From Acholoe squamosa (Eukaryota > Annelida > Polychaeta > Phyllodocida > Polynoidae), in assembly GCA_949317995.1 (NCBI GenBank), contig OX439039.1:53434785-53498784 (forward strand): a DNA stretch of 64,000 nt, read 5' to 3'. Both the position numbers and the translations under genes were made by a program. Under the pieces are notes generated by a model. The model did not search any database. It had not been told where the DNA came from and was given only the letters and a program-made list of their open reading frames with translations. Position 1 is the first letter of the stretch. Each line of letters opens with the position of its first letter. This document shows positions 1 to 11,160 of this stretch, piece after piece.

Positions 1-1953
1 GCGAATAAAATTAATCTAATCACCCCCATATTGAGGAGACTCGCCTGTTTCTCGCAGATAACATATAATCCTGAGCGAAAAGGTGTCTATCTCTGTAGAC
101 GGTGGCTAATTAATGTTAATAATTTGATCTCTATTACACTGGGCAATATCCTATGGGTGGTGAAGTCAATGAACCACCTAGGTGCTATATAAACGTCCTG
201 AGGTAATAATATCATGTAACATGGCCTGATGTAAGACACTAAGATAAGCCATACTCCTGAATGGGGAAACCAAAGTCCAGCGTATTTATAAGCTGAGGAT
301 AAAACCTCGATGCATTTGTGCCATGACTCTATATCCAGCACCATTGGAAACAAGCATCCTGAATGTTAAGTAACAGGTATAAATAACTGAATATGCCGTT
401 ATCTGAGTGCTAATTCATGAGGGATGAAAACGGTTCCCACAGCCTTCACAGAAACCCTGAAGATATATATACCAGCGATGGATTCATATTAGGCAATAAG
501 GATAGTACTAGGCTAGGTTGCCTGATGACCTGCATTGCGTTTGTTGAAGTAGTTGCTAGGTGACCCTGTAGTTGCTAGGTAACCCTCACCTAGAACCAAT
601 TAAAGATGGATTAGGGTCTTTGAACCAGACGCTTTGGCCGACTCTAGGGGATCACTCACCCTTCATTTCTTTTCGCCTTCTAGCCTATAGTCGTCAGTGA
701 CACACTTCGCTCCAAGGGATCACCGTGTGTAGCTTTGTCTTTTTCTTTTGTCCAATTTATCTTTGTCCTAACTTGTGGAGTGCTAAACATAAAATAGAGA
801 TATTCTGTCACCTAACAGTTCTATTATCTTTGAATATACAGCTCTATCTAAAGATCTTTCTTCATGTGTATACAGTGAGCTTAATACCATAGATCTATAT
901 AGGAGAGGGAGAAAAGGGATTGACCAGAAATATATCTTCCTGCATGGTGGTGAGAATAGCCCAGGAGGGTATCTCAAAAAGATTTGGAATTGATCCTGTC
1001 GGAGGTGATAATTCCAAAATTGAACTCACTGACCTTCTGGAGTGGATTCCCTCTTGTATTCTAAAGAGGGAGTCAGTTATGGGAGTGGTATAGGAGGGGT
1101 CCAGTCTCTTATTTTGCAACTCGACCTATTTCCGTGCAGTTCACTTGTAGCAGAAGTCAAGCAGGGAAGTCTGTTCTTAGGGTGAGAAATGTAGGAGAAC
1201 TGCAGGATCAAATAGTTACGGTGAGAACTGGTTTCCCAATCTTTTTGAGATACCCTCCAGTGGTCACAGGACCTCCTTGAATTAATTAATACTAGGTAAT
1301 TGGACACTGTGCTCCTCGCGCGGCAGTCTTACAGTGCATTGCAGTATAATACTGGTCTACACCAGTAGTTCATGTGAGTACAATCCTATTGACTTGATTG
1401 GGGTTCTACTGTATGGACTACACCGCTATGTGCCTTCTATTTACAATGCGGGCTCAGAGTGGATGATAACAGTGATCAAGCACTAATCGATGTTGTTTCA
1501 AACTCATCTTTGTGTCCAATGGTAGGCAGAGGGTCTGTTGTTCAAGAATCCCCAATACCCCACTCGCCACAAGAGGCAGATTGAAGCAGAGATATGAGGT
1601 TTTAACCAAACCAACGACCATCGATTTCTGGAGGGAGAGTATGGACAAGTAGTGAGTGACAGAAGGCTAAGCCAGGCTCCATCTGGGCTTCAACATGTGA
1701 CGTCAGTTGGCGAGAAGAAAGACGCTCCCTAGAGGCTGGCCAATACGTCACAACCAATCCTACTCTAATCTGTCCCTTATTCCTGTCTAGACAACGGCCT
1801 CTATGCTGCAGCTCAGTCGGCATCCATGTACCCTGACACAAAGGCCTCTGTGGGTTCTGTAAGGTTATAATATTTATAACTTGGTTTTTCTATGACTAAA
1901 ATCTATCCAGCCCTAATGCAGTAAACAAGGCAAAGACGCCTTATGATCAAAGC
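1..1953. other. Gene-free stretch with one inverted-repeat pair
   Basis: No exon-like reading frame with convincing splice sites is visible; the open frames are short and of skewed composition. A 23-24 bp segment containing GGGTATCTCAAAAAGATT at 964-987 recurs inverted at 1236-1258, enclosing about 250 bp. A smaller hairpin (CCCTCTT...AAGAGGG) lies between the arms near 1050-1070. This looks like a foldback repeat, but no target duplication is evident. Confidence 0.5.
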
Positions 1954-2829
1954 CAGCGTCGGATCCAGGATTTTGAAAAGGAGGGGCGTGCTGTTTTGTC
2001 ATCAATAACCAATAATTATAATGAACGGGTATAACAGGGTACATTTATGTGGGTATTTATTGTATGCTGTATTATGTGTGTATTTATTGTATGCTATACG
2101 AGAGAGTGCTATAGGAGTCCTGTGCAGGGTTTATGGTAGCTAGAGTTTATGGTAGCTGTGGAATGCTGCAGACGGAGATGGAGTCGACGAGATCTGGTCA
2201 GGTAGATTCTGTAGGGAGAAAGAATACGTGTGAGCCAAGTACATGGCGTCTGGAAGGTGTAATGGGTTAGTGAGAGACAGGTGAGGAGTTAGTATTGTGG
2301 GAGCTGTCGAGGAAGCAACACATACTCCTGGAGTAGATGAGGATGAAGCTGTTTAGTATCTAGTATTACACTTAGCCAATGTAAGAACGGATTAAGCAGG
2401 ATCTCTAGGGCACCTATACCTCTCTAGAAGCACTGGATTGTTAGAACATGAGCTGCGTGTGTGCATAGACTGATGTCGTTGAAGTTATACAACCTGAATG
2501 GAATTACCAAACAACTGTAACTGTGAATAACAAGTGAACAATAAATGGTGACTTGTATCAGCGTCTTGTTGTTGGTTAAAAGAATGGGCTAGGCCAACAT
2601 CATACCACTAGAGTTAGTCTTCCCAATACATGAGACCAATGGAACGAGCTGATAATAACTACACAAGTGAGACCACATTAATATACACATAAACACAACT
2701 CACACAGCCCAGTGCCCCTTATTTAGCACCTAATTCGGGCTGGATTCTAGGCTAAAAAGTGGTAGGCCTACATAAACTGTTAATGAAACTGAAAATGAGG
2801 GGGCATCCCCTCGTCTAAATCCGCCACTG
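1954..2829. mobile_element. Possible hAT-like non-autonomous DNA transposon
   Basis: The left end begins CAGCGTCGGATCCAGG and the right end, read in reverse, begins CAGTGGCGGATTTAGACG. Both then run into a G-rich, AAAAGGAGGGG/GAGGGG-type stretch. Termini of the CAGTGGCGGAT(CC) type are common in hAT elements. The interior has no long reading frame. The expected 8-bp target duplication is not found (ATCAAAGC against TAAGCCTA), so the ends or the family may be wrong. Confidence 0.4.
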
Positions 2830-3468
2830 TAAGCCTACTGAGGCGTTGTCCTACAATAAGTACTAGATGGATGGGGTAAATTCCAAGAAGAACCTGGGGT
2901 TCACTGTAGATTATGTGATCAAATGGCACTTAGCTACAAGTATTTCAATTGCCTCTATTAATTTCCACAATATTGAGCAATAGTTAGGAGACCTCTAGGT
3001 TTCCGATGCTAAGAGTCATCGACAGAATTATAGAAGATTGTCCAATCTGCTCAGCAGTATAGTTTTATCTGAGTGGACCATTCATGCTTTCCGGCTTGCT
3101 TATCTTTTCCTTTCTTCCCATTTTTTTCTACTTCTCCCCTAACCGACAAAGCCTATTCAGTGTGGTGTCGATATAGGTGATGTATTTAATTATGTGGCAG
3201 GCTTGCGGAAAGCTTTACTCAATAACTATTTCCTTTTATCCCTTGCCCTGGGGCCTAGCGTGTAGTAGACGTGTGTGGAGCTACTCAGGCATTTGGAGCT
3301 GCTCATGCGGTACATCATATGGGCCGTTTGGGGCAGATAAGCACGGCATATACCACCTGGTCACCCAAGCAGGGGAGCCCAAACTATATCTGGGACCATT
3401 AAAGAGAAGCAAGTCATTTGTTGCTGTGTATAGGGTTTTGGAGATAAGTTCATACATTTTCACTACCA
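2830..3468. other. No recognisable feature
   Basis: AT-rich unique-looking sequence. The open frame over 3177-3533 runs straight into the next repeat element and shows no conserved motif or splice context. Confidence 0.4.
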
Positions 3469-4368
3469 CACTGCAAAAATGGTGTTTAGATCCTAAACAC
3501 AATTCTAAACATATTCTTGCAACGTTTTTGTAATCACATTAATTTCCTAAACATGTTTAGCCAAACAATGTGCTTAGCTCAAGTGTTTAGAAATCTAGGT
3601 GTTTAGGTTCAAAATTTGTGTTTAGATATCAATGGAATTTTGCGTTTAGATGTTTATGAATTTTTTGTGTTTAGATGTCTAAGTGATTTGGTGGGAAGTA
3701 AGGGTTTGCAGACATTGTATCCATTAAAAAGATAAAGGATTATCTTTTGTTTGTTTTCTCATTTACTGGAGGACATCAGCAGGTATTTACACTTCAAAGT
3801 CTCCAAAGATGTTAGCTTCAGCTATATACACATATATGTAGACACTGCATTAGAATAGGAGACTTGAGAAAGTACAACTGTTGGCAGGAAGGACATTGCT
3901 TTATGTTTTACAAAATAACATGACATAGGTGTAAGTCATGGAGCTTGTTGATTATTTTATGGTAATGATGGTGGTGTAAGTTGAATTTAGTTAATTCTCT
4001 ATTGTTGTGTCTATTTTCATAGCATTTAATGAAATGACACTATGATAAACAAGGAGTTTGGGGATATTTGTCACAACAATTGATTATAACTGTGTCCAGA
4101 TAGTCCATTCAGAGGTAGTGCTGCTACCTGGTGTGGATTTGACATCTAACTATCTAAACATATTGATGTTTAAATCTAAACACCTAATATTCAACTGTTT
4201 AAACTCTAAACATCTGAACATGTTTAGCAAAAATGTTTATGTATTTAGAATAAAAGTGTTATTTTCCTAAATGTGTAGTCGATGATACACCTAACTGACA
4301 TATATGTTTAGGTTTTAAACATGTTTAGACCTAAACATGTTTAAAATCTAAACACCATTTTTGCAGTG
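3469..4368. mobile_element. 900-bp non-autonomous DNA transposon with 23-bp terminal inverted repeats
   Basis: The termini are exact inverted repeats: CACTGCAAAAATGGTGTTTA and 3 more bases at 3469-3491, and the reverse complement at 4346-4368. The subterminal zones (3490-3690 and 4140-4345) are full of CTAAACA/TGTTTAG words, including the self-complementary CTAAACATGTTTAG. The middle is unrelated AT-rich DNA without a transposase. The immediate flanks are CA on both sides, which is too short to define a target duplication. Family unassigned. Confidence 0.75.
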
Positions 4369-6170
4369 CACACTTTAAGAATTTGGTATACAAAGATAGA
4401 CCTCCTTTCTCGCACTCCTTTGTGTTTAGGAAAAATTGATGCCTAGCAATAGGAACCCTGGACCTCAATCTCCACTATTTCAACCCCCAACTGTCAATAA
4501 ATTAATCGCCCTCTATACTGGCTGTTGCATGGACTGGGGTAATATTGAAGGCCAGCGTAGGACGAGAGCGAACACAGAATCCCTATTGACAGCTCCATTG
4601 AGTTAAGATTGCGTCCACCCTTTGCACTTTCTCTCAACAACTAACAGCTGTTTTGTAAAGGGAAAAGAATCGGTGCATTTTCAGCCAGCAAGGCCGAACT
4701 GGCGATTCCATTATAAGCTCAGTTATGTGAGTAAACAGTAGCCTACATTTTTATCCAATTACATGGAGAACCATGGTAAATAAGACACAGAATCTATGAA
4801 GTGAAATATACTTTGCTGCTTGAGCATCCATAAGAATGACACCATTATAAACTAGACCATAGGTCTTAAGTCGACTCTAAACAAGGTTGTAATAAATTCA
4901 TTGGGGTTTAAGGGTAAGAGCGGATATATTTGTGTCTGAATAGTCTATACCATACTCCTATAAAATCCCAAAATGTCATGCTATTTAGTGCTCATGGTTA
5001 GAGCCCTAATAACTAGACGGTAAATGCATTCAATATGCTAGAATAATCATTTGTGTGGACCACGTGCTAGGTTGAGTACCATATGTATAATTGGAGGGAG
5101 GTTAGAAGGATACATTAGATGGTACGCAGACAGAATCTGCCACTCTAGACATTTATGGCCTTCTGATATCCCCATAAAGTCTGCAGACACCGTTCTTGGG
5201 GTGTAGCTTTTGGGATTTATGGACGAATTATGGCCACCATGGCCAAAGGTGGTGCTCCGAATTCACCTAAAGCCGTGTGGACAATGTCCTTTAGGTGTTA
5301 TGTCTTCTATAGGCTTGCCCGGGAGGCTTGCCAGGTACCATTCAGAGTGGATATGCCTGTACTAGTTTTATCAGTGGGTGCTATCAAATGTGTTTAATTG
5401 CTATTTAGATTATATCGATTATGACTACAGTGATTACATGCAAGGACCTTTAAATAGATGAAATAGATGCTGAAAGGTTACACTGTCAGACCGCGGCAAG
5501 CTTTTTACAGTAGATTGCGTCTATGTTTGGAAAACAGTGGTAGTTGCTATCAAAACAAATCCAATGATCCGATGTGGGTTATAATGTACCCACTACAGTG
5601 GTCTTTATAGCCCATTTACAATTGGGGCTGAGAGTGTATGTTCTAGGCTTTGAGTTATAGCATTGGTAGTGCTGCTGCTGCATAAACTGACTTCCAGCTC
5701 CCTCCTCCCGCTGATCACCAGTATACCAGGCACCCACCACCTCACACATCCTCCCTCTGCCTCCTGTACCCGGTGACCTTGGCTGTTAAAAAACCCAGAC
5801 TCCTCCTGCTCCTCCCTCCTCTCTCCTACCTCGCTCCCCACCTTTTCATCATGACGGCGGTGTTCTGGTTGATACACACTGTCAGTGAGAGTGTCGGGAC
5901 TGTTGAGTCACAGTCTGCTCCGACAGATTCCAGCCCTCCATACCTGTGGTCTATATCTCTGACCCAGACTGCATATATATTTTCAAGAGAGGTGTAATCC
6001 ATTTGAATCCCAGATTTATGAATAGAATTCTACAAATCATGAGCACCCATTCCGAGCCCTCGGTAACCAACAAAGACGGAACAGAACCCAAGTTGTTTCT
6101 TAGTTACTAATATGCGAACTGTAATATTCACTACAAGAATGCATTACTGGACGTATGCAAAAGAAGGGTT
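4369..6170. other. No recognisable feature
   Basis: AT-rich DNA without supported exons. Opposite-strand open frames near 5605-5997 lack splice sites and recognisable motifs; their pyrimidine-rich composition (CTCCTCCT) explains why they stay open. Confidence 0.4.
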
Positions 6171-6960
6171 TCACCAGAAGTGGGTGTAATATGCAAAGAT
6201 CGAGTTTTCATTCGTGAGATTAACGATAATGTTATACACTGGAAACCTTACCAGGGGAGTGAGTAGTATATAAAAGATTACATTTGCGCCAGGGGTGTGA
6301 GTAGTATATAGAATGGGGGATTTCACTGGCAATGTGACTTGTGTGTAGTACAAGAAATGGGACTTTTACCATGGTGAAGAGTACATTAAAATGATTTCCT
6401 TTACCATAGAAGAACATACAAATGTTGTCAGTAGTTCACAAGACGGGTTTTTACGAGGGTGTTAAGAGGTATGCGAAATAGAATATCTTAAAATATGGTT
6501 TTAAGGAGTCCACAAATTAGGAATTATTTTTATCAGGCTCGTGAGCATAACCGAAAATGGGGTTTAAACTTTGAAAGTGGTTAGCAAACAAATAAGGGTC
6601 AATGGGTATTATGGTTGTGAAAATAGAATACAATAAAACCAGTGTTGTAAGTAGTCCAGAAAAAGGGGATTTCCTAAGTAGTATAGAAAATGACATTTAT
6701 ATCAGGGTTGTGAGTAGTACACAGAATAGAATTTTTATCACGCTTGTGAGTAGTACTATACAAGATTGCTTTGGCCACCGCTGTTAGTAGTGTAAAAAGT
6801 GAAAACACGGTTGTGAATAATATACATAATTGGATTTCTACCATGGTTATGAGTATTCTAACAAGTGGAGACTATAGTTGTAATTACTGTACAAAATGAG
6901 ACTTACCTGTGCTGTGAGTGAAAGTGGGAGTTTCATTATGTATACACAAAAGATTCGATA
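6171..6960 (-). repeat. Degenerate ~36-bp minisatellite, reverse orientation
   Basis: About 20 diverged units share the pattern GTGAGTAGTATA, then a few variable bases, then ATGGGATTT, then an A/C-rich spacer. They are the reverse complement of the TACTACTCACAACCCTG units at 28,740-29,280 and 37,300-38,170, so one repeat family occupies three places in the window. The short open frames across it are repeat artefacts. Confidence 0.65.
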
Positions 6961-8766
6961 ATAGGATAGTGCCAGCCCGCATACATGCCATTGGCACTAT
7001 GCTACAAAGGCAATTGTTCAGAGGGAGCAGTTACACTTGCTGTGCCCTCAGGATAAAGCATGCTCCCGTGTTGTCTTAAAACATCTCCTGAACCATTAGA
7101 TCCTCCTTTTGTAAACTTATGACAACAGCCTTGTCATTGAAGATAACAATTCATGCATACATCCTTTTTGTTGTCAGGACCATGGCTGGCTCTCTTAATG
7201 GGAGCAAGTGAGTGCATTTCTAACCGTAAAACCCATTTCAGACCCTTGGGGATGCTTATACCTTCACCCTAAACTCAGGGGGCGGCTTATAGGGGGGAAT
7301 TAAGATAGACAATGCTCGGGAGCGGCAACATTTTCAGAACCCAGGTACTGCCTAGCTTATCAGGAAAATCATGATGCATCTTATAATTATATGAATGTGG
7401 TTTACACGCAGGGTTTTACGATAGGAATGATCATCCCAATCATGTAATATCCCAGGACACACTCAAGGAATGTCAGCTCCAAAGGATTGTAACTAATTTC
7501 TTTTGTTTTGTGACAGAAAAAAATTTACTTCAAGAGATACTTATGTATTCATATTAATTGCAGCAAAAATTTGTATTGCAGCACACGAGCACAGGAAGCT
7601 ATGGAGACGTTGACCTAGGTGCTTTATACACATATAGGGATGCCCTTGGGTAAAGGAGTTGGGGGTCGAAATCAACACCATGCTAGGGAGTAACTGCTCC
7701 TTCTTGTCCCCACTCAGATTTCAGAAAGGGTTCCTGCTGGTACCTACTTCAACCAATTTATTTAAAGTATGAAGAACTTACAGTTCAATAGCATGGAGCC
7801 GCGGTTAGGGTATAAAAAAACATTGCTCTAAACTATATGACCACCATCATGTCTATAGATACTACTTCAAAATGGCCACAGCACAGTGCATATTAGGCCT
7901 TATATACCAGCAGCAGGGACTGTATATGAACAACAGACTACTAGACTGGGGAGCACCTGACATATTGATGTTGTCTGAGCGAGCATGAACGTATGTTACG
8001 TGCCACGTGGCATACGTTAACCGCTATTGGGGGGTACAGACGGGAGGGTCTCCCTCCAGACTAAGACCATGCAGAATAAATTATATTTGTGACGCGATCT
8101 GCGAAAAGGGGTCTTAGTGCAGGGTACAGTAAGGCAACCTTTCCCAGTATATGTCACATTTGATTCATAACTAGCAGTATTCACTAACATAGTCTAGCAC
8201 TCTTTATCTACCATAGTTGCCCATCTTCACCACCCATGTACTGTTCACGCTCTTGGCAAAGAATATCACTTACAAATAAAGTCACCTAACATCAGAACAC
8301 TGTTATTACTACTGAGACTAATTTCTACAGGTTTGAAATAATCAAATAATCACTATACCTGGCTTCGTAAGCATGTTATAATAAATGACCCAGTAACTAA
8401 CTTCGTCCATAAATTCTCAACTTACTATCACTTTCCTATTCCGTGAGGACTTCGGTCTACTTGGAAATCTGCGGTCTTACTAATAACTAGGCCAGTATAG
8501 CATAATATTCTATTCACCGACTCCTCTACCCAGAGCACCACATTGCTTAGGAATTCCTTCATTGTCCTTTGCTAGCCCTGAGCAGAATTCTGTTGCGATG
8601 CATGGGACTATAGATAACGGAAATGATATTTCTCTCAGCGATATTCTGAACGTATGGAGGTGTGATCTAAAGGCCAAACATGAGAAGAAAAAATAGATTG
8701 TTCTTAAGGTGACAGAGGACATCAAGGCTAGTATTCGAACCAGATTACTTCTTTTTCCTTTTTTAA
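6961..8766. other. No gene; one E-box-centred palindrome
   Basis: No supported exons. At 7988-8018 an imperfect 31-bp palindrome (AACGTATG...CATACGTT) is centred on GCCACGTGGC, a CACGTG E-box. The rest is AT-rich and unremarkable. Confidence 0.4.
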
Positions 8767-8822
8767 CCCCCCCCCCCCCCACACACAGACCCCTATAGGG
8801 GTCTGGCGGCGGGGGGGGGGGG
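8767..8822. repeat. C-run / 18-bp perfect palindrome / G-run hairpin
   Basis: A run of 14 C (8767-8780) is followed by AGACCCCTATAGGGGTCT, a perfect 18-bp palindrome (8787-8804), and then a run of 12 G (8811-8822). The whole unit can fold into one long hairpin with a C:G stem. It is also a likely assembly or replication slippage site. Confidence 0.7.
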
Positions 8823-9569
8823 TGTTGGGATTCAGAGGGTGAGAAGGTTAACATAAGACACCTTAGACACGTCCACTCACAATTATCCCGCCAAATTTTG
8901 TATGAAGCAAAGTCTGGATAGGTCTAATAGATCTAACTCATAGAATGGGAGATATGCAGAGTCTGACTCCCGCAGTTAATATATTGTATGCTGAGTTCTG
9001 AGAGCCTCTTAAGAAAGTGATATCTAACTAGGTTCAAATTTTGTACACTGTGACGTTGGCCCTGTTTGTGATGCTGGTCCACAGAAAGTATAATCTGCTG
9101 ATGACATTCTGCCCGTTTCATTTGGTTCATTAAGGTTTCATAAACCACCAATGCTTACAACATCCAGCTTGCATAATTTAAAGCTTCTAGCTCCATCAAA
9201 TAGAATACACAATAGAATGATTTGACTGAGGTATCTGCGTTCACCATATGGGTATACATAGGGCTTGTATTTCAATTCCTGATGTCCTTAGTCCAAAACA
9301 GGGCTAGAACCCCCTTGGAATTAAAATTTCAAATGAGCACAACCATGGTCTCAGAAAAATTAGGGTACTCTTAGGGTACTCTTAGGGTATCTTTGATTTT
9401 GCTATACTGCAGGTCACAATTCCTGACGACTGCTCCCATGAAAATGATAGGGAGGTCTCCAAAAGCTCAGGCCCCTCCTGTGTCATCTATATTCTTGTGG
9501 TGGTTGGCATCATAGCAGGGGTCTATAGCCCTGTGGTCTCAAAAATCTAGATATCTAGAAATGAGTTAA

Positions 9570-10294
9570 CCCTTTCGTGCCCAGAATTATTTTGAGAAAG
9601 CTGATTTATTCAACAAACTTGACATAATGGAGGCATTTACTTATATAATGTCCAGATTACAGTACTGATTCAAAGGGTAACAAAGAGGACAGTAAACTAG
9701 CGTTCAGAAAATGTAATATGAAGCATAGGTTAGATTATTATATGAGGATGTAGGGAATGATGATTGCACAAACAGTTTAAATGGGCTGATTTGGATGAAG
9801 GTGCCCAGAATATCATGCTTTTCTTTCTTTTTTTTCTTTTTGGTTGGGAATAGGCTATTTTCAATTCAGAAAATGTTATTTTGACATTTCAAACACAGCC
9901 ATATTTATGGAAATTGAAAATAATATGTACCATAATTGGGAAAATTGAGAAAACTGCATGAGAATAATTATTTCATCAATATCTTTGGGATCATTATCAA
10001 TATTTTCTTGAATTTAATGAATTTTCTGTATTTTCCCTAATTTCTCGTGGCCAGAGAGCGCACTTTTCATGTATTTTAAGCCTATTTTCAGCTCATTACT
10101 TTATGCAATAGGGCCTATAAATAATTACATACCGAATGCACCCTGGCAAATTTGGTATTGCTGGGAAGCCCTTGACATTAGGAGTCTTCTGGTGTGAGAA
10201 TTATCGTAATCTGATAAATATTAAACTCGTGGTCGTCTGTTGAACAGATATACATGCTAAAGAGCGCACTTTTGCTATTCTGGGTACGTAAGGG
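9570..10294. mobile_element. piggyBac-like non-autonomous element (725 bp)
   Basis: The element starts CCCTTTCGTGCCCAGAAT and ends in the near-perfect inverse ATTCTGGGTACGTAAGGG. TTAA stands directly outside both ends (9566-9569 and 10295-10298). A TTAA duplication with CCCTT-type termini is characteristic of piggyBac transposons. The word AGAGCGCACTTTT occurs twice inside (near 10056 and 10261), a possible subterminal repeat. There is no transposase frame, so it would need an autonomous relative. Confidence 0.8.
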
Positions 10295-10699
10295 TTAAGA
10301 AAGAGGGGTAAACAGCAATCGATGTCCGGGGCTGTAGAGAGGTCATTTCTCATAACTTGATCGAAATGATGAATGGTAAAGCTGTAATTAAGCCCCTATC
10401 TTCCAATCGTTGTTCTACTTGATGGGATAAATGGGAAAGAAAGAGATTGGAGCAAAGAAGTCCCAATGAGCTAGACCCTCAAAGAACAAGAGACAAGGGA
10501 GCCTTTTCCTACCTAAATGTAGACAATTATGCTTGTTTTGTATAAATCACTTCACCTCCACAGCTGTGATAAAGTGCAAGATGAATTGTGATGTGAATTA
10601 GAAGGAAATTAAGGTCCTTTGTGGGACTCTTTGTGAAAATGGACAAAGCAGCTGATTAAGCCCAGACAGCCACACTCTAGGGACCAATGTCTTATATCA
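10295..10699. other. No recognisable feature
   Basis: AT-rich intergenic DNA between the piggyBac-like element and the GC-richer patch; no supported exon. Confidence 0.4.
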
Positions 10700-11160
10700 A
10701 CAGCAGAACGTTAACCCAACTACCTGCCTCCTCCTTCTGATTTGTCCCAGTAACCATTACCCCAGCCTGCAGAGCCTGCCCACTGGCAGGAGCCGGAGGC
10801 AGAGCCTTCGGGTCCCTGCCCTCCACAGCCCCGGCTGACTGTCATTTATAAATATTCTCCTCACGAAATCTGCTTGGAGGTTGAACATCAAGAGTGGCTC
10901 TGCAGTCAAACATCGCAGGGAGACTTGGTAGCTATTCTGCCCGGGGCTGCTACCCGTCGGGGGACAAGCTACTTCCGCCCGGGTTCACAATGTAATTGGG
11001 TGACGTGACGGGGATGCCCGTCGTCAGGGGGCGCTGCTGAGCTCCATGTGCGGTCACGTGGTCTCTAATAGCAAAACCCTCAATTATCGCCAGCCCTATT
11101 ACCATGGTAACAGACGAGGCCAGGGAGCACCAGACAAGGAGGGGTGAACTGCAGAGGGAA
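10700..11160. promoter_or_regulatory. GC-rich candidate cis-regulatory patch
   Basis: This ~450-bp block is clearly GC-richer than its surroundings and has dense factor-like words. They include GGGTGACGTGACGG (CRE-like), TCAGGGGGCGCTGC at about 11026-11040 (close to the CTCF core), GGTCACGTGG (E-box, 11055-11060) and TTACCATGGTAA at 11099-11110 (similar to an RFX X-box). No reading frame runs through it. It may be an enhancer or a distal promoter; function is inferred only from motif density. Confidence 0.4.

Noticed and set aside
1954..2829. Firm hAT assignment
   Set aside because: Kept only at low confidence because the 8-bp target duplication expected for hAT is absent.
5605..5997. Opposite-strand open frames near 5.6-6.0 kb, one with a hydrophobic start
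   Set aside because: Composition-driven (CTCCTCC tract); no supporting exon structure.
8725..8745. ATTCGAACC word suggestive of a tRNA T-loop
   Set aside because: No matching acceptor stem, anticodon arm or D-arm around it.
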